DNA of 64,000 nt from Hyphomicrobium sp. (lineage in GTDB: Bacteria > Pseudomonadota > Alphaproteobacteria > Rhizobiales > Hyphomicrobiaceae): assembly GCA_025351425.1 (NCBI GenBank), contig JANXVY010000056.1, positions 1 to 64,000 on the forward strand, given 5' to 3'. Position numbers and translations under genes: made by a program. How positions within the stretch are numbered: position 1 is the stretch's first letter; each line of letters begins with the position of its first letter. A model generated the notes under the pieces. That model saw nothing but the letters and a program-made list of their open reading frames with translations. It was not told the DNA's origin and did not search any database. Below, one piece after another: positions 42,220 to 52,900 of this stretch.

Positions 42220-45072
42220 TTACCCGTTGTCGGGGGTCGCGGCCTGCCGGCTCTTCCACACTTCGCCGGCGAACCGGGGATCGTTGGCGAGCTTTTCCGA
42301 GACCATCGGCTGCCAGTTCTTGGCGAGATGATCGGCGGCGGCAAGCCCCGCGGTATCGAGCTTCGACTTCATCAGGTCGCGGCGGCGAACGGCTTCCTTG
42401 TCGCCCGACTTGGCGGCAACGGTGAACCACATGGCTGCCTGCACGAGGTCCTTTTCGACGCCGAGGCCGCTTTCGCAGAGCACGGCGAGATTGAACTGGC
42501 TGTCGGCGAGGCCATAGCTGGCCGCCTGAGTGAACCAGTGGGCAGCCGTTGCATAGTCCGGGCTTTCTGACGAACGGCCTGCAGCGAGAACGGCGAGGTT
42601 ATGCATCGCCTTCACGTTGCCCTGATCGGCAGCGCGTTGATACCAGGTACGCGCCCGGCCCAGATCGGGCTTCAGCCCAAGGCCGCGCTCATAGAACGTG
42701 CCGAGCCGGTATTGCGCCTGCGCAAACCCTTGCGTCGCCGACCGTTGATACCAGCGCACGGCCTCTTTAAGGTTCTGATCGGTGCCCTTGCCCTCGGCGA
42801 GGCGGCTTGCGACCTCGAACTCGGCCGAAGCGTCGCCCTGGGCCGCGGCCAAGCGCAGCGACAGCGGACCAACGGTTGCAGGCGGCAGATCGAGCGTGCC
42901 GCGCACGGCGCCTGCTGCGCCGCCTTCGGCCGGCGGCTGGCCCGTCAGATCGTCGGGGCGAGCCGAAGCCGCAACTGCTGGCGCAGTTATGTCGCCCGCC
43001 GTGGCGTTGGCGAGCACCGGCAATTCGGCTTGCTGGTAGTCACCGGTCGCCGTCTTCTGAAGGAGGATGCCGGTGACCGGCGCCTGCTGCGTGTATTGGC
43101 TCTTGGCGAAATTGGAGCGCACGTTGTTGCTGTCGGGCACGCGATCGACCTCGCGCACACTGTCGGACTGCCCGATATCGTCGGTCACCGTCTCCGGCAT
43201 CAGGCGCGGATTGACGATATCAGGCAAGCCATCCTTGCGCGCCAACTGCGGCGGCGTCGCCTGCATACCGTTCAGCACCTCGCTCCCGCCTTCAGCTGCA
43301 GCGCGCAGCTTGGCTTCACCCGTGGCCGCGCCGGCTTGTGCCGGCCGGGATGCCTGTCCCGCGAGCACTGGTGCAGGCGCCGGCTGGGCGGCCACGATTG
43401 GGTTGGCCGCAGGTTCGGAACGCGGCATCGTCATCAACAGCGCCCCGGCGCTTCCGGCTGCGACGACGGCGAGCGCAAGGCCGCTTACCATCAAGCGCTT
43501 GGCGCCGCCCGCTGCCTGCGGCTTGACGGTCCGCATTGCAGCTTTGCCGGCGGCCGCAGTTTCGGGTCCATTCTGAGCCTTTTCGCGCTGCGCCATCGCC
43601 GCGCGCTGGACGCTCGCCTGCATCTTGGCGCGCTGCTCCGCGAGATAGTCCTTGGCGCTGACGGGCGCCGCAGCCTCGGCCGGCTCGTCGTAGGCGGGAG
43701 CGGCGGGTGCATATTGAGCGGCCGCACGCGCGGGATGCTCGTCGCGGGCGTCGTAATGCTCGCCCGCGAACGTTGCCGCACCTTCCATGGTCTCGACCCG
43801 GTCCAGCATGCGCAGCATCGCTTGCTGCAGCGTATCGAGCGTGTGTGCGGTCTGTTCATCGCCCTGGCGGCGTTCTTGGATGAAGTCCGTCAGCAGCGAA
43901 TGAACGTCTCCGGACCGGTTGTCGCGTTGTCCCAGGGCGACACGCGCAGCTGCAGCCTCTGCGGCGGCGATCGCCACCCCGTGGAAGTCGGCATCGGTGC
44001 GCGAGGGCGCGGCCGCCGCAGCCGGGATCGCGCGGGCGATGACAGCGTTGAGGCGTTCTTCCGTTACCTGTTGGGCAATAGCGTGCAACTGCTGCTCCAA
44101 GCCGTCGAGCCGCTCCAGTTCGCGGTTGGTGTGCTCGAACTGCGCACGCAAGTCCTCGAGATGGTTTTCAGCCAAACGCAGGCCCTCGACGTCCGCCCTG
44201 CTTGCGACCCCCTTGAGCGTGACCGACATGCGCTGCTCGAACAGGTCCAGCCGCTGATCGAGCGACTCCAGACCGGCCTGAGGCCGCGCCGCAAGTGACG
44301 TCTCGATGCGTACGGCGATATCGTTCAGGCGGCGCTCCAGCGCATCCGTGTTGCCAGCGCGTGGCAAGCCGACGAGCGGCAGAGCCGTGTTGGCGGCCGA
44401 CGGAACATAGGCGGACGCTGTATCCTGGACCAGCTCGGCCGAATCTCCAAACAGCGCTTCACGGGTCGAATAGAGGCGGCTCAGCGCGGCTGCCTGATCT
44501 GGCGACCACGGTTCGGCCGGATTGCCGGGCAGGCTTTCCACGACGTCGAAGGTATCGACATCGGCGCCATATGCGCCGGCGCGCGCACGCATTTGGCCGG
44601 GCGACGACGAACGCAGCGGATTGGGCTGACTGAACGTCTGTGGCGCAGCGAGAGCAAACCCTGCTTCGACGTTCGCAATGGCCGATTGGGGCAATGTGAC
44701 AGGAGCAGCGCTGGCGGCTTCGAGGTGCGCGTCCCGAGCGGAACTGAAGGCATGAGCTGAAGCGGCAGCTGGCACGGCCGCCGATGCGCGGGCGAAATAG
44801 GTTTCCGCAATCCGGTTCGCGAGCAGCGACATTCCGTCTTCAATACGCTCGAACCCCGGCCGGTATTCTTCAGGAACCTTCGGGCGAACTGCACGAACGT
44901 CCTGACCAAGGCTCGCTAGACGCTCCTGCATTTCGCGCAAAAGTTCGCCGTTGCGGCGCTCGGCGTCGCCAATCTTATCCAGAACCTGGTTCATGAGGTC
45001 TGCGAGATTGGGGGCGTCCGTTTCAGCTGCGGGCCATCCGCTCACGTGGTCGCCGGCGCTGCCTGATGTCAT
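42220..45072 (-). CDS. PodJ-like polarity protein with Sel1 repeats
   Basis: This 950-residue protein has a cytoplasmic coiled-coil half (about 15-420, including LDQRLDLFEQRMSVTLKG), one membrane helix near 525-545 (VSGLALAVVAAGSAGALL), a low-complexity periplasmic linker, and four or so Sel1 repeats at the C-terminus (for example GFAQAQYRLGTFYERGLGL). This matches PodJ-like localisation factors of Hyphomicrobiales, which mark a cell pole. Unlike Caulobacter PodJ, I see no C-terminal peptidoglycan-binding domain. ATG 45072 follows GAGA. A single-gene unit with its own terminator. Confidence 0.78.
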   Translation of the reverse strand: MTSGSAGDHVSGWPAAETDAPNLADLMNQVLDKIGDAERRNGELLREMQERLASLGQDVRAVRPKVPEEYRPGFERIEDGMSLLANRIAETYFARASAAVPAAASAHAFSSARDAHLEAASAAPVTLPQSAIANVEAGFALAAPQTFSQPNPLRSSSPGQMRARAGAYGADVDTFDVVESLPGNPAEPWSPDQAAALSRLYSTREALFGDSAELVQDTASAYVPSAANTALPLVGLPRAGNTDALERRLNDIAVRIETSLAARPQAGLESLDQRLDLFEQRMSVTLKGVASRADVEGLRLAENHLEDLRAQFEHTNRELERLDGLEQQLHAIAQQVTEERLNAVIARAIPAAAAAPSRTDADFHGVAIAAAEAAAARVALGQRDNRSGDVHSLLTDFIQERRQGDEQTAHTLDTLQQAMLRMLDRVETMEGAATFAGEHYDARDEHPARAAAQYAPAAPAYDEPAEAAAPVSAKDYLAEQRAKMQASVQRAAMAQREKAQNGPETAAAGKAAMRTVKPQAAGGAKRLMVSGLALAVVAAGSAGALLMTMPRSEPAANPIVAAQPAPAPVLAGQASRPAQAGAATGEAKLRAAAEGGSEVLNGMQATPPQLARKDGLPDIVNPRLMPETVTDDIGQSDSVREVDRVPDSNNVRSNFAKSQYTQQAPVTGILLQKTATGDYQQAELPVLANATAGDITAPAVAASARPDDLTGQPPAEGGAAGAVRGTLDLPPATVGPLSLRLAAAQGDASAEFEVASRLAEGKGTDQNLKEAVRWYQRSATQGFAQAQYRLGTFYERGLGLKPDLGRARTWYQRAADQGNVKAMHNLAVLAAGRSSESPDYATAAHWFTQAASYGLADSQFNLAVLCESGLGVEKDLVQAAMWFTVAAKSGDKEAVRRRDLMKSKLDTAGLAAADHLAKNWQPMVSEKLANDPRFAGEVWKSRQAATPDNG

Positions 45073-45369
45073 GGCTGTTCTCAAGTCCTATTGCCGCGCA
45101 ATGCGCATCTGAGGCTCAGACTCAATACGAACAGAACCGTTCAGCAGCGAAGTTGGCAGCCAGCCGTAAATGTTCGGTTAAGCGGTGTCTTAAAGCGAGG
45201 AAATGCCGCCAAAATTTCGAAAAGCAAGCACCCGATTCTGATTCGCACAGGTCAAGCGGCAAATCAGTCCTGCGCACCGAACGCGGAATGGGCTGGAAAC
45301 ACCGGCTGGTTTGTTTCGTTTTTGCCATAGTCGCGGTTTATTGTGGGCCGCAGTTGAAGGAGACCGAAC

Positions 45370-45855
45370 ATGCGCGCTGCCCCATTGACGCTTCTGCTAG
45401 CAGCCTCGCTGTTGGCCTGCCCAACAGTGCGCGCGGCCGACGAAAAACCGGGGCGTTTCACCATGACCCCGGCCGAAGGCGGCGCCTTGAAGCTCGACAC
45501 CGTGACCGGCGCAACCTCGTTTTGCACCCGTGCTGAGGGCGACTGGTCCTGCAAACCGACCAAGGACGGCGAGCAGATCCTGCGCAAGGAAATCGACGGA
45601 CTCAAGGGCGAAATCGACGTCTTGAAGGAGCAGCTGACCAAGATGGAAGAGATCGCCGGCATCGGCGATCCCTCCAAAGCCGACGGTGGACGCCCCGGCG
45701 AACAGAGCGATGGCCCGCGTCCGCACGCCAAGATGGACCTGCCGACCGAAAAAGACGTGGACCAGGCCTTCGACTACTTCGAGCGCATGGTCAAAAAGCT
45801 GCGCGAACGCCTGAACAAACTCGAAGGCGAAGGCAAAAGCGGCACGCCGCTTTGA
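45370..45855 (+). CDS. Secreted coiled-coil protein, unknown function
   Basis: This 161-residue protein has a signal peptide (1-22, ending VRAAD). A short domain follows with two cysteines that could pair (FCTRAEGDWSC), then a heptad-rich segment (residues 70-95, LKGEIDVLKEQLTKMEE). It looks periplasmic and conserved-hypothetical in type; I recognise no family. AAGGAGACC precedes the ATG. It is convergent with the aminopeptidase gene, with no clear terminator between them. Confidence 0.78.
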   Translation: MRAAPLTLLLAASLLACPTVRAADEKPGRFTMTPAEGGALKLDTVTGATSFCTRAEGDWSCKPTKDGEQILRKEIDGLKGEIDVLKEQLTKMEEIAGIGDPSKADGGRPGEQSDGPRPHAKMDLPTEKDVDQAFDYFERMVKKLRERLNKLEGEGKSGTPL

Positions 45856-45916
45856 GTACGGTTTAGCCGGAGTGTAAGCGGTTCGGCGTTAAGTGCCGCT
45901 CCAAAGCGAGAGAGCA

Positions 45917-46945
45917 TTACACCTCCGGCAACCCCGCATAGCGCCGGGTGGCCGCGATGAGTTCGTGGATCGTACCGGGTTCGGTCATGGCATGGCCTGC
46001 GTCCCCGACAATCCTGAGATCAGCCTGCGGCCACACCTGATGCAACGCCCATGCATTCGTAAGCGGCGTCACCACGTCGTATCGTCCGTGCACGATGGTG
46101 CCGCGTATGCCAGCCAAGCGCTGTGCCTGCACCAGAAGCTGATCGTCGGCCTCCAGAAACCCGCCGTGCTGGAAATAGTGGCATTCGATGCGAGCGAACG
46201 CGATCGCAAACTGATCGGCGCCGAACGCCCGGATGCGGCCCTCGTCGGGTTTAAGCGCGAGCGTCGACCCCTCCCACATGCTCCACGCGCGTGCCGCCCG
46301 CAGCTGCTCGGCCGGATCGGAACCCGTCAGCCGGCGATGGAACGCCGCCACCATATCGGAGCGCTCTCCGGCTGGGATCACGCTGCTATAGGCAGCATAG
46401 GCGTCGGGGTAGATCGCACTTGCGCCTTGCTGGTAGAACCACTCGACTTCACACCGGCGAAGAAGAAAAATACCACGCAATATCAATCCAGTAACACGTT
46501 CCGGATGGGTTTCGGCATAGGCGATCGAAAGCGTCGATCCCCACGACCCGCCAAACAACTGCCAGCGCGAAATATGAAGGTGCTCGCGCAGCCGCTCGAT
46601 GTCGGCCACCAGATGCCAGGTGGTGTTGTGTTCGAGGCTCGCATACGGCGTCGAACGCCCACAGCCGCGCTGGTCGAACAAGATGATGCGGTAGTGGCTT
46701 GGATCGTGGAAGCGCCGCATGGTTGGGTTGGCGCCGCCACCCGGCCCCCCGTGCACCAGCAGCACGGGCTCGCCCTCGGGATTTCCGCACTCCTCGAAAA
46801 AGATCACATGACCATCGCCGACCTCCAGCGTGCCGGTCCGATAAGGCTCAAGGGCCGGATAGAGCCGCAGCCGGACGGCGGACGCAGCCGCTTCGGTCAC
46901 GGGCACGACGGCGGATGGAGGCGCGGACGTTTTGGTGTCATGCAT
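45917..46945 (-). CDS. pip: Prolyl aminopeptidase
   Basis: This 342-residue alpha/beta hydrolase removes N-terminal proline from peptides. The oxyanion region is VHGGPGGG, the substrate-specific DQRGCGRS follows, and the nucleophile Ser sits in GGSWGSTLSIAYA. The late Asp/His pair appears in VHGRYDVVTP and DAGHAMTEP. These are classic S33 prolyl iminopeptidase features at normal length. It follows the symporter gene by 12 bp and is probably the third gene of that operon, perhaps linking peptide-derived substrates to uptake. Confidence 0.93.
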   Translation of the reverse strand: MHDTKTSAPPSAVVPVTEAAASAVRLRLYPALEPYRTGTLEVGDGHVIFFEECGNPEGEPVLLVHGGPGGGANPTMRRFHDPSHYRIILFDQRGCGRSTPYASLEHNTTWHLVADIERLREHLHISRWQLFGGSWGSTLSIAYAETHPERVTGLILRGIFLLRRCEVEWFYQQGASAIYPDAYAAYSSVIPAGERSDMVAAFHRRLTGSDPAEQLRAARAWSMWEGSTLALKPDEGRIRAFGADQFAIAFARIECHYFQHGGFLEADDQLLVQAQRLAGIRGTIVHGRYDVVTPLTNAWALHQVWPQADLRIVGDAGHAMTEPGTIHELIAATRRYAGLPEV

Positions 46946-46957
46946 GGGACGAAGTTC

Positions 46958-48814
46958 TCAAACCGGATCTGCTGTGCGCTGGCGTTTTTTCAACCGCAGC
47001 AAGCGCATCTCGCGGTCATACAGAATTTCCCCGCCCGGCACACGGATATCGCGCACGAGTTCGAGCGCATGCCGCCCGGGGTAGGGCGTCGCGAGACTGG
47101 CCGCGATGCCGGCAACCAGGGCAGCCGGAATGCCGAACACGCCAGCCAGCGCAGGGTCGAACGGCAGCCAGTCGAGCCCGCCCAGGATCATCGCCAGCAA
47201 CGCGACCGCAAAGCCCGATACGAGCGCTGCGACCGCGCCGAATGCGTTGGTCCTCTTCCACCAGATCGACATGACGAGCACGGGGAAAAACGCCGATCCG
47301 TTGAACGCGAGCGCCCCCAGCAGAAGATCGAGACTGTCGCCTGGCAGCAGGAGTGCACAGGCAGCGCCGCCCGCAATCGCCAGCGCGAGGCAGGTCTTGG
47401 CCAGCGCCAGCCGCTGCGGATCAAGCGGCGGCTCGGCCTTGGCGCCGTGAATGATGTCTTCCGCGAGCGTCGCGCCCAGCGCCGTGGCCGCGGCTCCCCC
47501 GCCCGCCAGACAAGCAGCCAATGCCCCGATGGCGGCAAGCCCCGAGAACACCTGCGACAACCCCGCCGCCATCGGCAGCGAGAACAGGACCGCATCGCGC
47601 GAAAAGGCGAGGCTCATGAGCACGCTTCGACTGGCATCGTTGCCGGTCGCAAGCTTGGGGTCGAGGTCTGCGTAACCAAGGGCTGCGAGTTGCCGGACCC
47701 ACTCGGGGACTGCGCCCGTCATCGTGGTCTCGAAGAGCAAGGCCCGGTAGAATACGGCGATGGACGCCGCCGTCAGCATGACGATACCGAACACGACGGT
47801 CGCCCAGCCGAGTGATTTGCGCGCTTGATAGACGCCCGGCGCAGTCGCGATCCGCGGCAGCAGCCAGGGCGCACTGGCGACCCCCATCATGATGGTGAGG
47901 ACGGCGGCGACAAAACCCGCCGGCCCGACCGCACCAAACGTCGTGGCATAGCGCTTGCCAATGGCCGACAGCCCGTTGCCGGGCAGGTCGAAGGCCATGC
48001 CCTGGGCCAGCAAGATCGGCAAACCCTGCAGGGCTTCCTGCTTGGCGATCACCCGCATCAGCGGCCCGTGGCTGAGTTGGGCGATCGGCAGATTGGTCCA
48101 CATGACCGCAACGACGGCGACCGGCACGATCAGCGCCAGTAGAGCGGCAATTGCTTGCGCGACGCTCGACCAGGTGAGCGCGCGCGTACCCCCGCTGAGC
48201 AGCGTCGCCATCATCGCGCCGGCGATCAAAAGCAACAGGCCGCTGGCTGGCGCACCGGTCAGGAATTGCGCGCAAAACGCAGCCATTTTTAGCTCGGCCG
48301 TCAGCATCATGGTGAGCGGCACAAGCACGATCACCGCGGAAACCCGCCGCAAGACGGGGCTTTCGAACCTCCGGCCTAGGTAGGTCGGGATCGTGTACGC
48401 GCCGAACTTGCGAAAGAACGGCGCGAGCAGAATGCCCATTACGACAAAGCCCGAAAGTCCGCCGATGACGAGGCACAGCGCATCGAACCCGATAAGAAAC
48501 AGCGCGCCCGTGATCGCGACGATGCCGGTGCCCCCAAACGCGGAGAAGGCGAGCGTAAAACCGCTGTAGACCGCCGGAACCCGCCGCCCGGCCGCGAAAA
48601 ATTCAAGTGAATCGCGCGTCGCACTCGCAATCCCGATGACGGCATAGAGGCCGAGCGGAATGGCAAACAGCACCCAGCGCAACCCGTCCTTGGGCGCACC
48701 CAGCTGCTCGGCGATCAACACCAGCAGCAGGAGCGATACGAAGGCGCTGGCGAAGATGCCGAAGTAGGCGCCGAGCTTGGGGTTGACGAGCCGCCGGGCC
48801 GGAGTGAATGACAT
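46958..48814 (-). CDS. Sodium:solute symporter, DUF4212-partnered (VC_2705 type)
   Basis: This 618-residue SSS-family transporter has about 13 membrane helices. FAAGRRVPAVYSGFTLAFSAFGGTG in pieces is the usual SSS opening, and the long central region is typical of acetate-type members. It lies 15 bp after a DUF4212 small subunit; such pairs form the TIGR03647/TIGR03648 system, found in Vibrio as VC_2704/VC_2705. The likely substrate is acetate or another short monocarboxylate, supported by the adjacent CrbS/CrbR-like genes, but this is inferred. Confidence 0.9.
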   Translation of the reverse strand: MSFTPARRLVNPKLGAYFGIFASAFVSLLLLVLIAEQLGAPKDGLRWVLFAIPLGLYAVIGIASATRDSLEFFAAGRRVPAVYSGFTLAFSAFGGTGIVAITGALFLIGFDALCLVIGGLSGFVVMGILLAPFFRKFGAYTIPTYLGRRFESPVLRRVSAVIVLVPLTMMLTAELKMAAFCAQFLTGAPASGLLLLIAGAMMATLLSGGTRALTWSSVAQAIAALLALIVPVAVVAVMWTNLPIAQLSHGPLMRVIAKQEALQGLPILLAQGMAFDLPGNGLSAIGKRYATTFGAVGPAGFVAAVLTIMMGVASAPWLLPRIATAPGVYQARKSLGWATVVFGIVMLTAASIAVFYRALLFETTMTGAVPEWVRQLAALGYADLDPKLATGNDASRSVLMSLAFSRDAVLFSLPMAAGLSQVFSGLAAIGALAACLAGGGAAATALGATLAEDIIHGAKAEPPLDPQRLALAKTCLALAIAGGAACALLLPGDSLDLLLGALAFNGSAFFPVLVMSIWWKRTNAFGAVAALVSGFAVALLAMILGGLDWLPFDPALAGVFGIPAALVAGIAASLATPYPGRHALELVRDIRVPGGEILYDREMRLLRLKKRQRTADPV

Positions 48815-48829
48815 GGTTTGAACAGTCCC

Positions 48830-49090
48830 TCAGGTGTCTTCGTGCGCGCCATGCCAATGGTCGATGGCGTCCTGCCGGTTGACGAAGCTCGCAACCGTCA
48901 CGATCGCGATCAGGACCAACCCGTGCCCAGCCAGGAAATATCCGAGCGGGAAGCCCATGAACCGGTTCGAATTCAATTTATCAGCATACAGCGGAAGCAC
49001 GATGATGACGGCCAGGAACGGAATGAGACTGGCGAGCATCTGCCATTTGGTGTGCTGCCAATAGGGCTTTCGTTCCTTGCGTTCGATCAT
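48830..49090 (-). CDS. DUF4212 small subunit of sodium:solute symporter
   Basis: This 86-residue protein has two membrane helices (SLIPFLAVIIVLPLYA and FPLGYFLAGHGLVLIAIVTVA) and the DUF4212 pattern around the conserved FMGFPLGYF. It precedes its large partner by 15 bp in one operon. It is predicted to assist assembly or activity of the symporter. Confidence 0.88.
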   Translation of the reverse strand: MIERKERKPYWQHTKWQMLASLIPFLAVIIVLPLYADKLNSNRFMGFPLGYFLAGHGLVLIAIVTVASFVNRQDAIDHWHGAHEDT

Positions 49091-49338
49091 GGAGTTCCCC
49101 GTTTTGCCGCCGGCCCGGCAGCGGTAACCAACAATCGTGCTGAGACTTTGGCAGCAGGCGGGTCTGATGTCGGCCCTCGATATTCACCCTTCGCCGAATT
49201 CGCGTCGCACGAATCGTCGTGCCGGTTTACTGTTGCGCCACTGTAGTGCACTTTAGTACTGCGACCATACGTGTTGAGGTGGAACTGCTGCAATTTTTTG
49301 AAAGGCGCCCGCCATCGACGCCGAGACCGGAGACGTTC

Positions 49339-49998
49339 GTGACGGCCACACGATTGATCATCGTCGACGACCACCCGCTATTTCGCGGCGCTCTCAGTCA
49401 GGCGCTGGCGTTGACGTTTCCGCAGGCGAACATCCTTGAAGCGTCTTCCCTGGAAGCCTTGACGCAGATCCTGACCGGCGGCGAAGAGGTCGACCTCGTG
49501 TTGCTCGATCTGGCGATGCCTGGCGTGATGGGGCTGTCGGGTCTGCTGTTCCTGCGTGCCCAATACCCGGAAATTCCAGTGGTCGTCGTGTCGGCCACGG
49601 AAGATAGAGTGACCATCCGGCGGTGCATCGAGTTCGGCGCGGCCGGCTTCGTACCCAAGTCGGAGCCGGTGGACAACATCCGGAGTGCGATCCAGGCCGT
49701 TCTCGCCGGTAAAGTCTGGACCCCCGCGGATGTCGAGCTGAACATCGGCCAACCGTCCGAAAGCAATGAACTGCTCTCCCGCATCTCGACGCTGACGCCC
49801 CAGCAGCTGCGCGTGCTCATGATGCTGTCCGAAGGACTTCCCAATAAGTTGATCGCCTACAAGCTCGGCGTGTCGGAAGCAACCATCAAGGCTCACGTCT
49901 CACAAATCCTGACCAAGTTGGGCGTAGACAGCCGCACCCAGGCCGTAATCGCGATCAACCGCCTTGACGACCGCGAGTGGCGCGCCAACGCCAATTGA
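49339..49998 (+). CDS. LuxR-type response regulator, CrbR-like
   Basis: This 219-residue regulator has a receiver domain (DD in IIVDDHP, phosphoacceptor in VLLDLAMPG, Lys in FVPKSE) and a C-terminal LuxR HTH (LTPQQLRVLMMLSEGLPNKLIAYKLGVSEATIKAHVSQ in pieces). The next gene, with abutting stop codons (TGATCA), is a sodium-symporter-type histidine kinase. This pairing matches CrbS/CrbR, which controls acetate uptake and acetyl-CoA synthetase. GTG 49339 with GGAG six bases upstream is the best start; an ATG at 49219 would add 40 residues outside the receiver. It is divergent from the symporter operon, a likely target. Confidence 0.85.
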   Translation: MTATRLIIVDDHPLFRGALSQALALTFPQANILEASSLEALTQILTGGEEVDLVLLDLAMPGVMGLSGLLFLRAQYPEIPVVVVSATEDRVTIRRCIEFGAAGFVPKSEPVDNIRSAIQAVLAGKVWTPADVELNIGQPSESNELLSRISTLTPQQLRVLMMLSEGLPNKLIAYKLGVSEATIKAHVSQILTKLGVDSRTQAVIAINRLDDREWRANAN

Positions 49999-52900
49999 TC
50001 AGGACGCCGTTTCGGGTTCCAGGCTTCTGGCCCGCGCGAGGCTAGCGGCCAGGGCCGCCCGCAGCGCCGCCGGCTTGATGGGTTTTTTCAGGTAGGAAAA
50101 CCCGTGATTGCGGATTTCGCGCTGCACGTCGTTGGACTGATCCGCGGTGATGATGATCGCGGGAATCTGGCTCTTGCTAGCAGCCCTGAGCCGCAAGATG
50201 GCCTCGATGCCGGTGCCATGATCGAGATGATAGTCGGCCAAGATCACGGTCGGCCACAGGCTGCTCATCTGCGGGAACCCCATGCGGCGCAGGATGACGG
50301 CCTCGGCGCTGCCGGTTGTCTCCACCGAACACTTCCATCCCTTCAGTAACGCATCCATTCCGGCGAGCACGGCCGGCTCGTTGTCGATGCACAAGACCCT
50401 GACCCCCTCGAAACTCCCAAGCGCAGGACCGGTGGCAGCGCCAGGTGCGCAAACCAGCGCGCGTGCAGCCGTTCGCTCGACATGCACGGCAAACATGGAT
50501 CCGCACCCGACAGTTGAAACCAGTTCGAGCCGCGCCCCCAGCATCTTGCAGATGCGCTCCACGATCGACAGTCCCAGGCCCACGCCGCGTTCCGACCCAG
50601 CGGTTTCATCGAGGCGCTGGAACTCCTTGAAGATCAGGGCGCGGTCGGCCTCCGCAATCCCCGAGCCCGTATCGAAGACGGCGATCTTGACGTTCTGGTC
50701 GCGGGCCTGGGCGCCGATCAGCACCCCGCCGCGCGTGGTGTACTTGATCGCGTTGGCGAGCAAATTTTGCAGCACGCGCCGCAGCAACCGCCGGTCCGAC
50801 GAAACCCACATCCGTGTCGGGATGACGGTGAGCCTCAGCCCCTTGGCTTTCGCGATCGGTTCGAACTCGACGCGGAGCTGATCCAGCAACGGCGCCAGCG
50901 CAAATGCCTCGATCTCCGGCTCTAGCCGGCCCGCATCGATGCGCGACATCTCGATCAGCGCCGAGAAAATCTCCTCGACCGCCTGTAACGAAGCGTCGAG
51001 ATTGCCGACAAGATGAGCTTCCGGACCCGGCAGCGGGCGTTCGACGAGGCTCGCAGCATAAAGCCGTGCGGCGTTCAGCGGCTGCAGAATGTCGTGGCTG
51101 GCGGCCGCGATGAACCGGGTTTTGTCGAGGTTTGCAGCCTCCGCCTCGGCTTTGGCTTCCGCCAGCGCCGTATTGACGGCGACGAGCTCGCGCGTGCGCT
51201 CCTGCACACGCCGCTCCAGCGTTTCATTCGCCCGCGCGAGTGCCACGTCGGAGGCGACCCGGTGGGTGATGTCGGAAAACGTGATGACGATGCCGCCTTG
51301 CGGCATGGGGCTCGTCCGCACCTCGAGAATCCGGTCGCCCGACAGCTCACGCTCGTGGAAGATCTCCTGCCGTACGGCAAGCTTGAGCACTCTATCGCCA
51401 ATGAGCGTATCGAGCATTGGGCTCTCAAGTCCTGCGCGCGCTGCCGAGACGCGCAGGATGGTTTCGAGCGAAACGCCCAGCTGCACCATTTCCTCGGGCA
51501 GATTGAGCAGATCGCGGAACTGCCGGTTCCAACAGATGAGCTGCATGTCCTTGTCGAACACCGAAAGGCCGTGCCGAACCTGATCGAGCGCCGATTGCAA
51601 GAGGTCGCGGTTGAATTGGAGCGCCTCGTTGGCGTCGTCCAGCAAACGCAAGGCCGAACCCTGGGAAACATCGCCCCGCCGCAGCAGCAACGACATGATG
51701 AGCCGCGCGGAGGCCGCGCCGACCGCACTGGTCAGTAGATGTTCCGTGAACCGGATGGCGTGGACGTCAGCTTCGAGTTTGGGGTCGCCGCCCGCTCCCT
51801 GGCCCTGCTGCCGCTGGGCGGCAAACACCGCAAATGACCGGTTCGCGCGCTCGACGCCCAGGTAGCGCGCGGCCGTCTGCTCCAGTTCTTGGATCGTGAC
51901 GGTGGTGCGCCAGCGGCGGAACGCCCGGCTAGTCGAGGGCTGCGTGAAATCGACGGGCGCAAAAATCTGCGCCTGCATTCGCTCGATCGGCTCCGGCGGC
52001 CGCAGCGCCGAAACGACGATATAGGCAGAGAGGTTCGCTCCCAGGCTCCAGATGACGGCATGTGCGATGGGGTCGAATTGCAGAAACAGCAGTTCTTCGG
52101 GCCGCAGCGCGCTGATCCCGAACGGCCCGTCATTGACGATACTGAGGGGCAGATATTGCGCTTTGGCCATCCAGGGAAGCACCATGGTGTAGCACCAAAA
52201 GGCAAATCCGGCGAGGGTGCCCGCAATCGCACCGCGGGCGGTTCCCCCGCGCCAGATGAGGCCACCGAAAAAGGCAGGCGCGACCTGCGCGATGCCGGCA
52301 AACGAAATGAGCCCGATGGTGACGAGGCTCTCGGCCTGCCCGAGCGCCGTGTAAACACTGTAGGCCAACAGCAGAATGATAACGATGGCCGCGCGGCGGA
52401 TGAACAGCACCGAGCCCGAAAGATCGACGCTTTTCCCGGCCCCGCTCATCGCCCGCCGCCGCAACATCAGCGGCAGCACCAGCCCGTTGCTCACCATAAT
52501 GGCGAGCGCAACCGCCTCGACGATGACCATGGCGGTCGCAGCCGATAGCCCGCCGACGAACGCCAGCATCGAAACGGCGGCCGAACCTGCATTCATCGGC
52601 ACCGTGAGCACGTAGAAATCGGGATCCGCGATGCCCCGTTGGAGCAGCATCATGCCGGCCGCCGCCAGCGGAATGACGAAAATGTTGATGGCGACGAGAT
52701 AGAGCGGGAAGAGCCAGCGCGCACGCGCCAGTTCGCGCTCGGAATTATTTTCGACGACAATAACGTGGAACTGTCGCGGCAGCAGGATGACGCAAACCGC
52801 GCTGATCAGTGTGACGGCGAGCCACTTGCCCCCGTTGAGGCGGCCAGAGAAAATCTGCACCACCTGCGGATCTAATCCAGCCCGGTCGAGAAACGCCGAC

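Noticed and set aside
42601-44298. 565-residue plus-strand frame
   Set aside because: It is antisense to the PodJ-like gene, which has Sel1 repeats, a start site and a terminator.
45856-45916. Possible fourth RIME-like copy or terminator
   Set aside because: A faint resemblance (GGAGTGTAAGCGGTTCGGCG) without paired arms or a T run; too weak to annotate.
45893-47815. 640-residue plus-strand frame
   Set aside because: It crosses antisense over both pip and the symporter gene; no domain, and both opposite genes are well supported.
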